Shown here: piece by piece, positions 26,501 through 39,193 of the stretch
Layout: every line of letters begins with the position of its first letter
Position numbering within the stretch: position 1 is the first letter of the stretch
Source of the DNA: Serilophus lunatus
Taxonomy: Eukaryota > Chordata > Aves > Passeriformes > Eurylaimidae
Assembly (NCBI GenBank): GCA_013399895.1
Contig: VXBA01001826.1
Location: forward strand, 2,286,256 to 2,350,255
Length of the DNA: 64,000 nucleotides
Direction of reading: 5' to 3'
Program-made: the position numbers and the translations under genes
Notes under the pieces: model-generated
Seen by the model: only the letters and a program-made list of their open reading frames with translations
Told to the model about the DNA's origin: nothing
The model's database searches: none

Positions 26501-29500
26501 GGTTGGCATGCATTATTCCTTACAGACTAACCCAGCTCCTCCAACCCCGGTACCAGGTGCTGCTGCTGTGCCTGGAAGCACAGAATTCAGTCCCCACACC
26601 GAATATTTTTAATTTCTGTGGCACATGGCACTTTGCATCATGCATTAACATCAGCTACTCAGTATTTTCTCCCTTCCCAAGTAGCTGTTTTATGTGTAGT
26701 GACGTTCTACTTGAAGTCTGCTCCAGGGGAATGAATACTATGGGATGGATTTCTAAACTCAAGTTGCAGAAGTAGGTCAAAGGCAGCACCAGCTCTCACC
26801 TTCTGCAGGCAACGCTGCTCCTGGAGACAACTGAGACCCACAGAGGGATTCACAATACTTAGTGTCGGCAGTAAAGGTGTCGTGGACAACTTGCAGTAAA
26901 AAATACACTGATCCCAGTGCATGTGTATAGAAAACATCAAATAGATAATTAAATAGGCAATGCTGGCAGAACAACTCACTCTACCTATGGGGATACCAAC
27001 AGCCACTTCTCAGCCTCCTGCTTCCTTGAGCCTCATTAAGCTCCTCAGTTGGCTCAGTGACACCAGGGAGGGACACTGTTTATGCTGCATGGCTTGAAGT
27101 AGAATTTTCATGAGAAAACGCACTGTTTTCTCCCTGACAGTTGTAAAGGCCCATAGAGAACATTTAGCTGTCATAGGCTCTGCTCCTTTCATTAAAAGCA
27201 GGCTTCAGTATGCAGTTTCCTTCCCTCTGCCCAGGATGGGAGAGCACAAACAGGAGCAAAACCTGCTCCTGGGACAGCCACACAATCCAAAGGGAGGAGT
27301 TTACAGAGTTCCTGGCAGTCATATCCATCCAGACTGGAAAAACAGAGAGGAGGGGGATCAATTTCCCAGTAGCTTCATATTAACCTACACTGTGAATACT
27401 GTGTTGTGGCACCGGGTATCTCACAGTCAGAATTCATTACAAGGTAAAGGAAGCGAAAGGCAGCAAAAATATTGTGTCTGCAACAAACCACACCAAGGGT
27501 CATGAAGATGTAACGGACTGGGTCGCACAGGACACACCTGCCTTGCTTCCAGGAAAAAAAGATGTGTTCTGTCCCAGCTAAAGACCTGGGATAAGTACAG
27601 CAAACTAGAGAGCAAAGGATTGTGTTGGCAAGTCTAGTTCAAGATACCAGGCTGGGACAAGGCAGCTCAGTTAGGCCAGGCTGCTGTCCTGGAAACCTCT
27701 CTAGAAAGGTAGAATTGGTGGACAAGCCATTTCCTTAATTCCTCCTCTCCTGCACCACAAGGGGGCCCAAGCTTTTACTCTTTACTGTGCCTTTCTTCAA
27801 AGTCTGTCTCCATATCCTACCCATCAACTCCACAGAGGACAAAGCTATGCAGGCACCAAACCTCAACTGAGCATCCAGGAAAGTCATGTTTGTCCAGGAT
27901 CCAGAGTAAAAGGCAGGAAAATTATGAGATGCCACCAAGAGAGATCTGCAAACCTGCACTATCAGGTGTGAGAGAAAACATCTCAACCCCCTGCCTGAAC
28001 AGTGTCACTCTCTGCAGATCCATGAAAATCTGAGCATTCTGGCTGGCAGCAGGATACACAATTGCTTTTTGGTATCTGCTGCAAGCAAAGCAAACAAGTA
28101 CCTCAGCAGATATTATAAAAGCAGCTAGAAAAGAAGAACTATTAATATATTTGTGTTTTCAACCATGTGGGTGGGTGAAGCAAGTCCTCATGTAACCATA
28201 GCTCCTAAACAAAGAGCGTTTCTGCAAACCAGAGGCATCTATTACAAAGCACAAAAAAATATTTTTACACACAGAGTCTAATAACATGCTTTGTCAATTA
28301 GCTCAGTCACCGTTCAAAGGAGTCACCATCCTACCCTCTTCCCCTTCTTTCCTCCCTTGAAATAGAAAAAGCAGCAGTTTTAGAAGTAGTTCTCAAACAC
28401 AATTAGCATTTATTATAACTTCCCAGGTACAACCTACGCTTATCTCCCAACTGCACGAAGAGAGATCTCTTTGAGGGGTTATGATAAAAGTAGTCATTTC
28501 ACAGCTGATCTCCACACACTGTTTTAACAAGCCTGCCCATTTCTAGAAAATCCTGTCACCCTATAATCTTCAGAAAGATTAAAGGTACAAAACATATCTT
28601 AAGGTCTCTTATTACTCCGGTTTCCCCTGAACTCTGTTCATTATTTCTCAGCCAAGAATTGAAATGAAGTTCCTGTAATTTCACCAACATGTCACTTTTA
28701 ACAGGCAGCAATGGCTGCACTTCCCAAGCTGCCAGAGGATCAAAGACCACACCAGGAACATTATTTGAAAGAAAAGGTGGAAACAGAGCTGAATACCCAC
28801 CATCTTCTGAAGCAATGTGAAGTGTTCTACCTTTAACTGTACATTTTCTGCATTTATCCCTTCCATGCCTTGAGAAAGCACAGTGAGCTCTACTCTCCTG
28901 AGAATAAGGATGTTCATCTTTAACCTGAAATCAAAGCCCTGAGCATTCCAGAGCTTGCTGCATGCCCCCCAGAAAAGTGAGAGATTAAGCACTGCTGCAA
29001 TAATTAGAGAAGAAAATGTGTTCTCATTTCTTCCTTCCTCTTTGTAAAGTTGTAACATCTGCTTGAATCTCTGTTTTCTCTCATCTCCCCCTCACCCTCT
29101 CACTGTGGTTTTGTGAAATGGCTGGAATATGAAACTTAATTAGGTGCTCCCTCTATGAGTATGAGGTAGAGAGAGCCAGAATCAGAAGGCACAAGCTCAT
29201 TTTGGAAGGAACCCAAGAAAATTAAACTGTAATCAGTAAGAGAGAAATGTTTATTCATGAAACCTGTGTTAGTGCTGAAACAGGAGAGATGTCTCCAATC
29301 TCCCACTATTTGCAAGGCATTACCTCATTTGTATCGGGTTGAACCCCTCTGTTCCATTTTGGAAATCTAACTCTGGATAATAGTGAAAAAAGCCCATCAG
29401 TTATTCCAGCCTCACTCACAGCTCCTCTGAGCAAAATTACCTTCTTATTTTACCTCGCAGGTGGACACACCACACCATCAGAACCAGTTCCAAATACCAG

Positions 29501-29639
29501 TGCTGCTTCAGGCTTGTTCTTTGGAGGGTGACTGGCTACAGAATTTCACCTACAGGACAAAAGTTTCCCCAAAATTCATTGCCTAATGATGTATCATCCC
29601 CCATCCAAGAGCTTCACAACTTAGCAATACTCCGTATTC

Positions 29640-30128
29640 TGGGCAACTTTAACAGGCATAGAAAGATGAAGAAGCCTTGCAATTCTTTAAAGCAAAATTT
29701 CATGGAATAGAGAATGGACAGCAGTGGGAAACTGAAAGAACTAAATCACAAATTCTTCAATGATTTGATGTGCCAGCAGGCAGACTAAAGAAGGAGAAAC
29801 TGGACCATATTCCTTAAGCGAGCTGAGAAACGTAGCAGGGACAGGTGAAGATCAAGCCAGAGGCACAGAGAATAACTAAAAAATACTGTAACAGCTGTCA
29901 AGAAACCCTGTATTTCAGTAAGGACGAACACCAGAGAAGCCAGCAAGAAAACATTATTGTGATAGCAGAGAAAATGGGAAAAAAACAGTTGAACATTTCT
30001 ACAAATGTTAGATGTCTGCAACTTGGCTGGATAAAATTCCCAGAACCAGCAGTTTCATTGTTCCCTTTGAATAAAACTTGGAGGATTGATGAGAATCTAG
30101 AAAAGACAAAGGTGAACACATTACTTGT

Positions 30129-30129
<1 letters not shown>
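29640..30129 (+). other. Sequence leading into a long A tract; possible retroposed transcript
   Basis: This purine-rich stretch runs directly into the 53-A run. An AATAAA is at 30070-30075, 55 nt before the A run, which is farther than the usual 10-30 nt. A 117-codon open frame (29845-30198) is partly poly-lysine from the A run and has no recognisable domain. I could not find a target-site duplication of the sequence after the tract (GCTAATTATAAAC) upstream, so a retrocopy is only a possibility; the block may be ordinary intron. Confidence 0.2.

Positions 30130-30182
<53 letters not shown>
30130..30182 (+). repeat. (A)53 homopolymer
   Basis: An uninterrupted run of 53 A on the plus strand, by far the longest homopolymer in the window. 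Because PTPRT is transcribed from the other strand, its pre-mRNA would carry a 53-nt U tract here. Confidence 0.95.
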
Positions 30183-30186
<4 letters not shown>

Positions 30187-30839
30187 ATTATAAACTAGTC
30201 TGGCTAAACTTTGAATTAATCCTCAAAGTTTTAACACATATTTGTAGACAAACCGTCTCTATCTACTTGGATGGTAAGGAAATGACTAACAGCCAACACA
30301 ACTGCCAAGGACCAATCTAATTTCTCTCCACAGCCATGAACAGACTGTTGGATCAAGGAATTAACAGAATCTAGAGAGATCTAGACTCCAGTAAGGCTTT
30401 TGTCACTGTCCCATCACATAACACTTCTAAACCCAGTTTCTGCAACTTGCTCATTTTGGAGATGTCCCCTTTTTTAAGATTTTGAAAACACAGTCATTTC
30501 CCAACAATGAATCAGAAGTTACTAATGAAGTATCAGACACTTCAAAACTTGGCCTATCACGATACCGAAAACTTTAGAAACACCTGGAATCACCTTCCTA
30601 AGTGTAGAAGACCTTGCAAATCTCTCATTAAAAGCAGAGTCAAGCCATGGGACAAGTTGGTCTGGAAAGGCTGAAAGGCTACTGAACCTCCAGCACTGGA
30701 CCTTCCTTTTTTTTCCATTAGAGCAACTGATAAATTGTCATGCTGAACTTTCAGCTTTAATTTTCCAATCATTTTATAAGTTCTAGTAAGTAACATCTAC
30801 AGTACATCCCTGTACAGATGCTAAATGAGACAAGTGATG
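30183..30839. other. Intronic sequence without recognised genes
   Basis: AT-rich DNA between the A tract and a CR1 tail. Nothing recognisable was found. Confidence 0.6.
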
Positions 30840-30912
30840 AGTTTGGCAGTGCTGGGTTAATGGTTAGATGTGATTTTTAGAGGTCTTTTCCAGCCTGAAT
30901 GATTCTATGATT
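30840..30912 (+). repeat. CR1 LINE 3' terminal fragment
   Basis: GGCAGTGCTGGGTTAATGG, then TTAGAGGTCTTTTCCAGCCT and GAATGATTCTATGATT. Only about 70 bp of the 3' end is present. Confidence 0.88.
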
Positions 30913-32999
30913 ACATTAATTGGAGATTTTGTCAGCAAAACTAAGGACTTGGTTCTCCTGCAACTCCATGTGCTGAGATGGGGTTAATTTTTAGACTGTA
31001 ATCTCTGCAGAGTACAGGGAGAAAAGAACATTTCTTTACATTTTTGACTTCAAGGGGAGTACAAGTGGCCAGAACAGAACCTGCATCAATCTCTTTACTA
31101 CTCAGTAAAGAGAAATCATAGGCCCTAGTCAAACCAGTCCACAGATTCCACTGAACACTTTCCAGACAAGCACCACGTCCAGCCCCTCAGCTCTCATCCT
31201 TGTCTCAATGACACAGGGAGAGTGAGAACATCCAGGAGGATCATAATCAAATCATTGCTGCTTGAAAGAGCTCAGTTCCCAGCACTGTGGATTCCACCCT
31301 GCCACTTCACCCAGAACAACCCTCCAGGTCTAGCAGAAATAAATCCTGCTTTGACACCACGATGAACAGACAAATGCACTACTCCAAAAGGATCATTTCT
31401 GGGTGGGTACTGCTCTGAGTATAACCCACAGAACACACAGACTATTGAACATTGCAACTGTGCTAAGAGACTAACGTCTTCCACTAAGGGCTCAATAAAC
31501 ACCCCAGTTAGATTTACTTCTAAAGCACATTTTTTTGAGTTTGAGCCCTCTGAGATTTGTCTCCTTTCCGTGAGATAAGAACACAGAGCATTCACATCTA
31601 AGCTGCTACCAAACACCTGAAAGCTCCCATTTCTTTCCTTTTTTCCCTCCAAAGTAATAGATGCGTCCAAATTCACCACTTAGGGCTGTTCAGAGCATTC
31701 CCAATCCTGACACAGCAGCCTGATATCCAATTACATTTCTAGACTAAGTCTGCAGAGATTTGGGTGGACATTAACAACTCGAGTGCTCCACTAAGTATTG
31801 GTATTTCCCAGTTCCACCTGTCTCTTCCAAAACCACTTTACACAGGACAGCACATGGGAGGATGCAAGTCTGTGCCATCATCAAAAGCCATCTTTTCCTG
31901 GATATTACAAACACCAGTTTCATGCTTTACAGTTCACACCTTCATGTTACTGAAGGTTGTGTTGGGAGGAAAACAAACCTTTTCAGCCTCTTGATGTCAT
32001 TATCCAGCCTTCTTTCCTCAACAAGAAAACAGAGTATATTGTTTCATACCATGAAGAATTTTTGCTTTAGTGACTCTTTTACACCTCCTTTCTTGCTGCC
32101 AGTGTAACAGACACACTAAGCAGGAGAACTCTTTCATCCAGTTCCCCTCATTCAGCAACATATCGAGCAGTAGAGAAATTACTTGGAGAGCAGAATCCTG
32201 CAATAGTAGCATAAATACAATTCCTTACAGATACGCAAGTGGTGGGCTGTGGCAATGTGGAAGCCCTTCTAAACACAGGGTAAAGAAACCTCAAATTCCT
32301 TTAGTGATACAAATTCACAGGCCTGATGTTACAGTCTAAAAACCCATACGTTTTCGTCCAGCATTATGGTAAAAGCAGCTGTCAGGATGTGATTGATGTT
32401 GGGAACATCAACCTAACCTGAGACATGTCAGCTGCCAGCACCTCTGAAGTCATCCAAGCACCAACAAATTCAGGTTTATGGAAAGTTTTCCTTCTGCCCC
32501 AGTACAACCATCAGTAAGACCTCTCAGTGGCTGACTACAGAAACAGGGTTAAGCAATGCTTGCACTTCTTTTCCTTTCTTAACAGAGAGTGTATAAAAAG
32601 GCAATAGCACAGTTCTGACTTTAGACTTGCCCAAATTGTTTATTTCAGCCAAAATTATTAAGCCAAATTTTTACATTCCAAACTATCCGAAGATAAGCTG
32701 CAGTAATACCCCAGCACATCAGAACAATGGGGATCAATGAAACAATCTGGAGAACACAAGCTGACGAGCCTGAAACCACAGTGATCACATTTAATGTGAA
32801 AGAGAAACAACAGCTTCTTAAAATACCACACCACCCCAAGCTTGTGGGAATGAAAGACAAGTCATGGCTTTCTTTATGTTGTACTCTGAAACTGGAGTCC
32901 TGCCAACATCATTTCAATTGTCTGCTGAAAAACAGACAACACACTAACCCTGGGCTGCACTGACCCTCGGGATGCAGTGGCAGAGCATCCCTGGCAAGG
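30913..32999. other. Intronic sequence without recognised genes
   Basis: Mixed-composition intron DNA. The 135-codon minus-strand frame at 31272-31679 shows no family I recognise. No interspersed repeats were identified. Confidence 0.6.
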
Positions 33000-33870
33000 A
33001 TCATCCTACAGACCTGGGGCCAAATCCTCCTCTGGAGACTACAGCCAAAGCATCCCCGGCAAAACTAAAAGCCTCGCCTAACACCTGTTTCCTTGGATTT
33101 GCTACAGGAGAGTTTGCCAGCCTCCAAAAAACCCCTGGTTGCCATAGAAACAGAAATACCATAGCAGAGCAAAGGGAAGAAATATTCAATTGTCAGCACT
33201 GAGAGATTGATTGTTTAGGTTCCCCCCACCCCGTGTCAAACCAACACAGGGCTTTGTGTCATTTACTCCCAACCTAAATTCCGTCCCAGTGCCTTCATCT
33301 GGTATTTATGAGGGCTCTGGTGTCGTAACCTTCCTTCTTTTCCCACCAACAGCCTCCCTGCTCTGCAGTAACGATCAGCCCAAGCTGGGAAGGGGGAGGG
33401 AGTCCCGAGCCAGGCACATCTCCATCAAAATCATCACGCAGGCAAAGTGCTCAGGGAAGAGGAGAAGAAAAGGATAAAACACCGTGATTATTTTGTTTAA
33501 ATTCCCTTTGGGTGACGCTCCTTGAATACCAATGGCTGCACCGGGCTCTTTGCTATGCAAGCGGTGTAACCACACAGCGTCTCCCAGAACGAACCCCTCG
33601 GTTCATCCCTGACAGATTATTCCCGTGGGTTGTAAATCACTCACGTTGCCTATTAATGGAAAGCCTGAACAACTTGATGACCAATTAATTGGTGCACTTA
33701 GGTAAACTAAAGTGAGAGTAACATATTGGATTGGAACAAGGCAGCAGCTTGTCCGGCACTGGGGCTCCGACAGGAGCTGGCTGGGGAGGAAGGTGGAAGC
33801 AACCAGGAAAAGATCATTATATGCAGTAACAAGGCTCCTGGGGAGGAAGGCAGTGCCTAACCCCGGGCAA
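33000..33870. promoter_or_regulatory. Candidate intronic cis-regulatory element
   Basis: This stretch has more CpG dinucleotides than its neighbours (for example CCCGAGCC, CACGCAGG, GACGCTCC, AAGCGGTG, GAACGAACC). It carries GTTGCCATAGAAAC at 33138-33151, a close match to the RFX X-box (GTTGCCATGGAAAC type), and ACCAATTAATTGGT at 33680-33693, a perfect 14-nt palindrome with ATTA homeodomain cores. It has no repeat signature and no convincing open frame. Enhancer function is inferred from composition and motifs only. Confidence 0.35.
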
Positions 33871-36800
33871 TGAGTGGTTGGCTGATGTCTTAAAACAGGC
33901 AGCTTTGTATCTCTTCTGCAACTTCATCCTACATAATTTAACTGTGGGTTTTCAAGCAAATGTCTCATCTTTTGCCAAGCCTGCTAAGTTATTTTTCTGA
34001 AATGCCTCAAGACAGAATGGCATAAGTAAAATGTGTGCTCTTTTTTATTCAGTTTTAAATACATTACCAACCAAATTTCTTGGATGTCCCTTTGTTCCCA
34101 CATTACAAAAGCAGCAAATAGCTGCTAACTAAGAGCTGCACAGATGTTGCATTCCCTTTGATGGATTTTTGTGCATTAAAAGACACAAAAATTAAACATT
34201 ACTGGCTTGTATTTCCACTCTGGATTTGTTAATCAATGGAATACACAGCAGAAAAGGCACAGAAGAAATTAGGCTGGAGAGAAGAGGATGCTTGGAGAAA
34301 CAGAGAGGGAAGCAGGGAGACCAGTAAGAAGGAAGGCTGAGTGACTGAGGAGAATGTGACAGGACACTTGTAGATTCATAAAATGGCATTGAGAAAAAGT
34401 TCTTGTACTGAGACTGAGAACAGGACCCAGGCAGTAAAAGTAAATGAATATATATATGACAGTCTGCAGCACAACAGAGGAAATCTTCAGTGTGGCTATG
34501 ACACCAGGGTTTATAAAAAGGGATTCAAGATAGTGTTAGGAGTTTGAAAGATCCCACTAACACTCTCATAGGTAGATAAAATCCTTAGCTTTTTTCTCCC
34601 ACATTCAGGTAACTGCAAACAGCCAAGTTACAGTGAACATCCAAAGCCTGATCTGTGCAAATTACTCTCAAATGTCTCCACACAGATCCAGCTTCTCTCC
34701 ACTTCATTCTCGTTCAGTGACCTGCCCCCCCTTCTTAAGTTTCTTAATTATGTTTCTATTTACATTTAGTTTGCTTCCCTCTAACCACAAAAAAGAAAAG
34801 CACACCCTGGCTATTAATTCCCCAAAAAACATTCCATGCACATGACAGGGTGAGTCATCTCCCAGCACTGTCTTGGGCACGTCTTCCAGGAAATTATAAC
34901 ACATATATAGGGAAATGATAAAACATCCAACACACATACAGCAGACCCTGATGTAGGGTCAAGTTCACTTCCTCAATGAAGCTGTTTCAAAATTAATGTG
35001 TAAAACATGAGGAGGTAGGTTTGGTTAAGCTTTATCAGAAAAAACATAAGAGAAGGACGGGCCAGAATGTCAGCTTTGAAAGACCTAAAAAGAGACATTG
35101 CCAAAAACTAGAATTAAAGCCCTGTATCTCAATGAGAAGAATTCAGAGGTGAACTAGAAGAAGTGTCCTTGGCCGAGTGCCCTTTCTTGCAAAGCCCAAG
35201 GACAATTTCTGCTGCTGCAAAGAACTTTATGAACTAACCAGAATTTAAGAAATTTTGAAATTGAAGTAATTCTATACTTTCAGGACACTCCACTATATTT
35301 ATCTCCAATATGTTCACTCTTTTAGAGCCTAAAGTAACAGGGTGGTCTCCCCAAGGCCTAAGGAAGTGCAACAGTAAAGAACAACAGAGCATTACCCTGA
35401 AACACCTTGCATTAATAGTTCTAATTAGGAAGTAAAAGGTTATATATTAGAAAGGGTCACTCTTTTATATTTACAAACCACAGCTATACCACAGACCCAG
35501 CAGTGACACGTGATAGCTACGTACATTTCTTGATTACCCCCTCCAGACTTGGCATACACAGTGTTTCTATCATCCTTTCCTTTATAAATAGGATTGTTAG
35601 GTTTTCAAGGCACTTAAAATTGCTAGAAAATGCCCAGACAGCTTTCAAAATTAACACTGCAAAGTCAAGCTGTTTCCTAATACAAATGTTACCTGAGATA
35701 ACGTCCAAAAGAGATTACACATAAAAAAATTCCATCCTAGACAGGCAAAAGCACTTATGCAACTCTGGGAATATGTTTAAAAACGAAAACAAATGAAAAT
35801 TCAATGTATCATATCACGCTACCCTTTGGACCTGATGCAAAATTCATTGACATCAACAATAGCACTTGCAACAAAATTCAAGCCAGGATGCCCAACATCC
35901 CTTTGGATAGGACTTGGTTTCTGGAAGTCGAAGCAAAGGTCAAGGAATTTTCAAATATTCATATCTTCAAGCACTTATAAATCTTTTCCTTACAGCTTTA
36001 AATGAGTCACTTTGCAATTCCATTCCTCCATCTATAACAATGGAAGAATTTTTCCACGCTTTTCTGAAGCAATAAAAATGGGGGTTGGCAGGGAGTAACT
36101 TGGAATACATGCAAGGTACTTTCAATATGAATGTACTCTGTGCTACTAAATTATTCCATTCAAATAAGGCAAGCTCCACACAATTCCACAGAAAACCTGC
36201 TTGCTACTCCTGTCCATTCAACCTCCTTCATCTCAGGGCTGTTGTTTTATTGAGCAAAATGACATTCCCAAGTTCTGCAAAATTCATGAATTTCAACTAA
36301 TTTTGGTTTAGGAAACTGATTTCTGTCAATTGAAGTCTGCAATGTTCCAGGACTTTGGGAAGCATTTTGCCTGCTAAAAGGAAAACAAGAGTTATCTCCT
36401 GGGAACAGCTAAAACGGCTTAGTTTCTGTGCTGACACCCTGAGACACAGCAGCAGAACAAAGACGTGCATGTGAGGGCACAACACAGTTTGCTCCACGGG
36501 ATGGTCTGCAGCTCCAGAATTCCCTGCCCTTGGCTCTTACTGGACTGACAGTACACTGCAAGGCTGAGCTTTGATGATCCATCTGCCTGAACAGGCCAGG
36601 AGAGGCTGCTCCAGGAGAAGAGAGGAGCTCTTCCCAAACTGTTGATGGCCATGGGTCACAGACTTAGACACAAGGTGCCTTTAGTATTAACACGTAGAAA
36701 TTTCAGAGTACAAGCACTGCATCCTTTCACTGAACATCAGGGATTTCAGAGGGAAACAGTTGATCCAGAAGGAACTATTAAGTGCATTGTGCATTCCTGG

Positions 36801-38766
36801 TGAGCTGTGTAAATCCTAAAGGGTTAAGATTCACAAAGGAACTTAATGTAGACCCAGTGTTCCACCCCACTAACATTCAACAGTCTGGTTTAACTCAATC
36901 TCTTCTATTCTATCATGTGTTACCTGCTCTGTAACTTAAAGAAACACCAACTTTTCTGAAATTCATACATGCATACTAGGCTTAGATGAAAATGGCAAAG
37001 TTATCATTGACTTCCAGAGTTATACAGAAGTTGCTAATTTTCTTTTTTTCTATGATGAAGGAGGAGGAAAACCTCTGCCACTTGGCATTAATGGAATGTT
37101 GCATAGACTTTTGCCTGAAGGAAGAGCTTTTAAGCAACTAAAACCAAAATTCAGCAGAAAAAGTATCTCTAAGTTACCTCAATTAGGAGATGAAAGGGGC
37201 CCCCTCAGGTCCCTGGAAACCTGAAAGGACAGGGCACCAAGAGCAGCAGGGGCAAGAGAGATTTCTGATTTTCTTTAAATGTTGCAAGTGCAGTCTGTGG
37301 AAAGCAAAGTTTTCAGTTTACCAGACTTCAAATATGATTAAGGCTGTGTTTTTTTAGCTCAGTAACATCAGAGTAAATCAGAGTAGAGTCACTCTGCTGA
37401 CATTAATTATCTTGCACACCTTCAATCCCTGTATTCAGAGGAAAATCAGCAGTTGTGGGTTCTCATCCAGCCCCCAATGTTGTATTTCTAGTAGAGCATT
37501 AAGTGTCATGATTAACATCTGTCACTTGAGCTTTGGGTTTTTTTTATCTCCTTGAAGTGTGTTTGCCCAGGACAGTGTTTTGTTTTTAAGTATCAGGAAA
37601 GAGTCAGACAGCTAAAAAAGTGAATAATGTGTGTTTTAACGTTGAGACCACTAGAGTGAAAGTTTAGAAGCCCTGTTTGCTCAAGTTAAGTAAAATTCAG
37701 CATTGAGGAGCTGATCAAGAGCAGCCTCCACACAAGGCCAGGATGGAAAAGGGCTGTTGCTGGGTTTTAAATCTGCAGTTAATGCCTCACCCAAGCAAGG
37801 GAAAAGCAGTGAGAGTGATGGTAACTGTAAATAGGATGGATATGTTAAAGAAATAGAGTGTTTCACAGAATATCTAGTTCAAGTAATTTGTAATTAATTG
37901 TTCCTTTAGAAACAGGTACAGGAAAGAGAGATAATTGCAAGTCAAATGCAAAAGGTATGAAAATTGACCTATGAGGGGCAGACATGTGCAATCTCACTTA
38001 AGAATAAGGGAAAAAAACCCCAAATTTTCCCTATGCAGGGGTAAGGGTGCAACTTTTTTTTTCCCCTCTGTATAACTAAAAGGCCAGGATAAACCTTCCA
38101 TTCCCTCCTCCACTTACCAGGAGAGTTGCTATCCAACACTCCTGTGAGTTCTTTGGTACAGAGAGAAGGAAGACAATTTCACAGGTGACATTTTATTCAT
38201 TAATGTTTCTCCACATCCCCCTCTCCTTTGCCAGACTCTTATCCCAGTAACACAAAGGCACAGCACAACTCCCTGCAGTTCCTTTCTCTCTGCACTGACC
38301 CAATGCCACACCAACACACTCTGGCTCTCTCCTCTCAAGAATGGGGTTGTTTTGTCATGGGCGCCCTGTTCTCCACTCAGAAGAAAATAATCTGAAGGAA
38401 ATTGTAAGTGCTAACGGTGAAAAACCATTTTGCTTTTCTCAGCCAGTTGCCTGGCCCAGCTCTGTGTCAGCAGACAGGGAAATCCTCTACAGCTGTGGTT
38501 ACACAGATTTAAGATCCTGCCAAAAGGTTCAGACTTGAAACCACAAGTGTTTCAAAGCAAAACAAACTTAATTGAACCAAACTTAGCAAGAAACCAACAT
38601 GGGCTGACAAATACAAGAAAACATGCAGTTCAGGTTCTGGAACTCACACACTACATATGAAGTAAAAGGCACCAACTTTATTCGGGTACAAGCTTCTCAC
38701 ATCTTAGCTGGTGCTCCAGGCATCAAGTAACATGAAAGCATTTCTTTCATGAGGACATTTTCTCCC
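33871..38766. other. Intronic sequence without recognised genes
   Basis: No CR1 over nearly 5 kb. A purine-rich patch lies at about 34262-34360. A 94-codon stretch without a start codon and without stops (36940-37221, plus) reads protein-like but is not recognised. The remainder is ordinary AT-rich intron. Confidence 0.6.
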
Positions 38767-39193
38767 TATGAGGAGTGGTTCAGGGAGCTGGGGTTGTTCA
38801 GCCTGGACAAGAGGAGGTTCAAGGGAGACTCTATTGCTGTCTATAACTACCTGAAAGGAGGTTGTAGTCGGGTGGGGGTCGGTCTCTTCTCTCAGGTAAC
38901 TGAGACAGAACAAGAAATAACAAATAACGACAACAAATAGCGACAGAACAAGAACACACAGTCTCAGGCTCCATCAGAGGAGGTTTAGACTTGATCTTAG
39001 GAAGAAATTCTTCACTGAAGGGTGATCAGCCATTGGGATGGGCTGCCCAGGGAGGTGGTGGAGTCACCGACCCTGGGGGTGTTCAAGAGTAGCTGGAAGA
39101 GGCACTTGGTGCCATAATTTAAATGATGGGCTGTTAGATCATGGGTTGGACTTGATGATCTCTAAGGTCTCTTCCACCCTTGCTGATGCTGTG
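38767..39193 (+). repeat. CR1 LINE 3' end, longest copy, with an internal insertion
   Basis: It runs TATGAGGAGTGGTTCAGGGA, TTGTTCAGCCTGGACAAG, ACTACCTGAAAGGAGGTTG, AGGAAGAAATTCTTCACTG, GGGCTGCCCAGGGAGGTGG, GGACTTGATGATCTCTAAG. At about 38897-38941 it holds an A/C-rich segment not expected in the element, flanked by two copies of GACAGAACAAGAA (38904-38916 and 38942-38954), so a local duplication is likely. The end (TGATGCTGTGA) is degenerate. Confidence 0.94.

Larger units (their letters stand above)
21453..29639. other. Intronic sequence without recognised genes
   Basis: About 8 kb free of CR1. It contains an A/C-rich tract (22859-22931), an AT microsatellite (23467-23500), a T/G-rich tract (23689-23753), an (AG)n run (23960-23972) and a (CTAT)n run (26486-26500). 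GC-richer patches around 26520-27560 have open frames (up to 131 codons) without recognisable domains. Confidence 0.6.
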
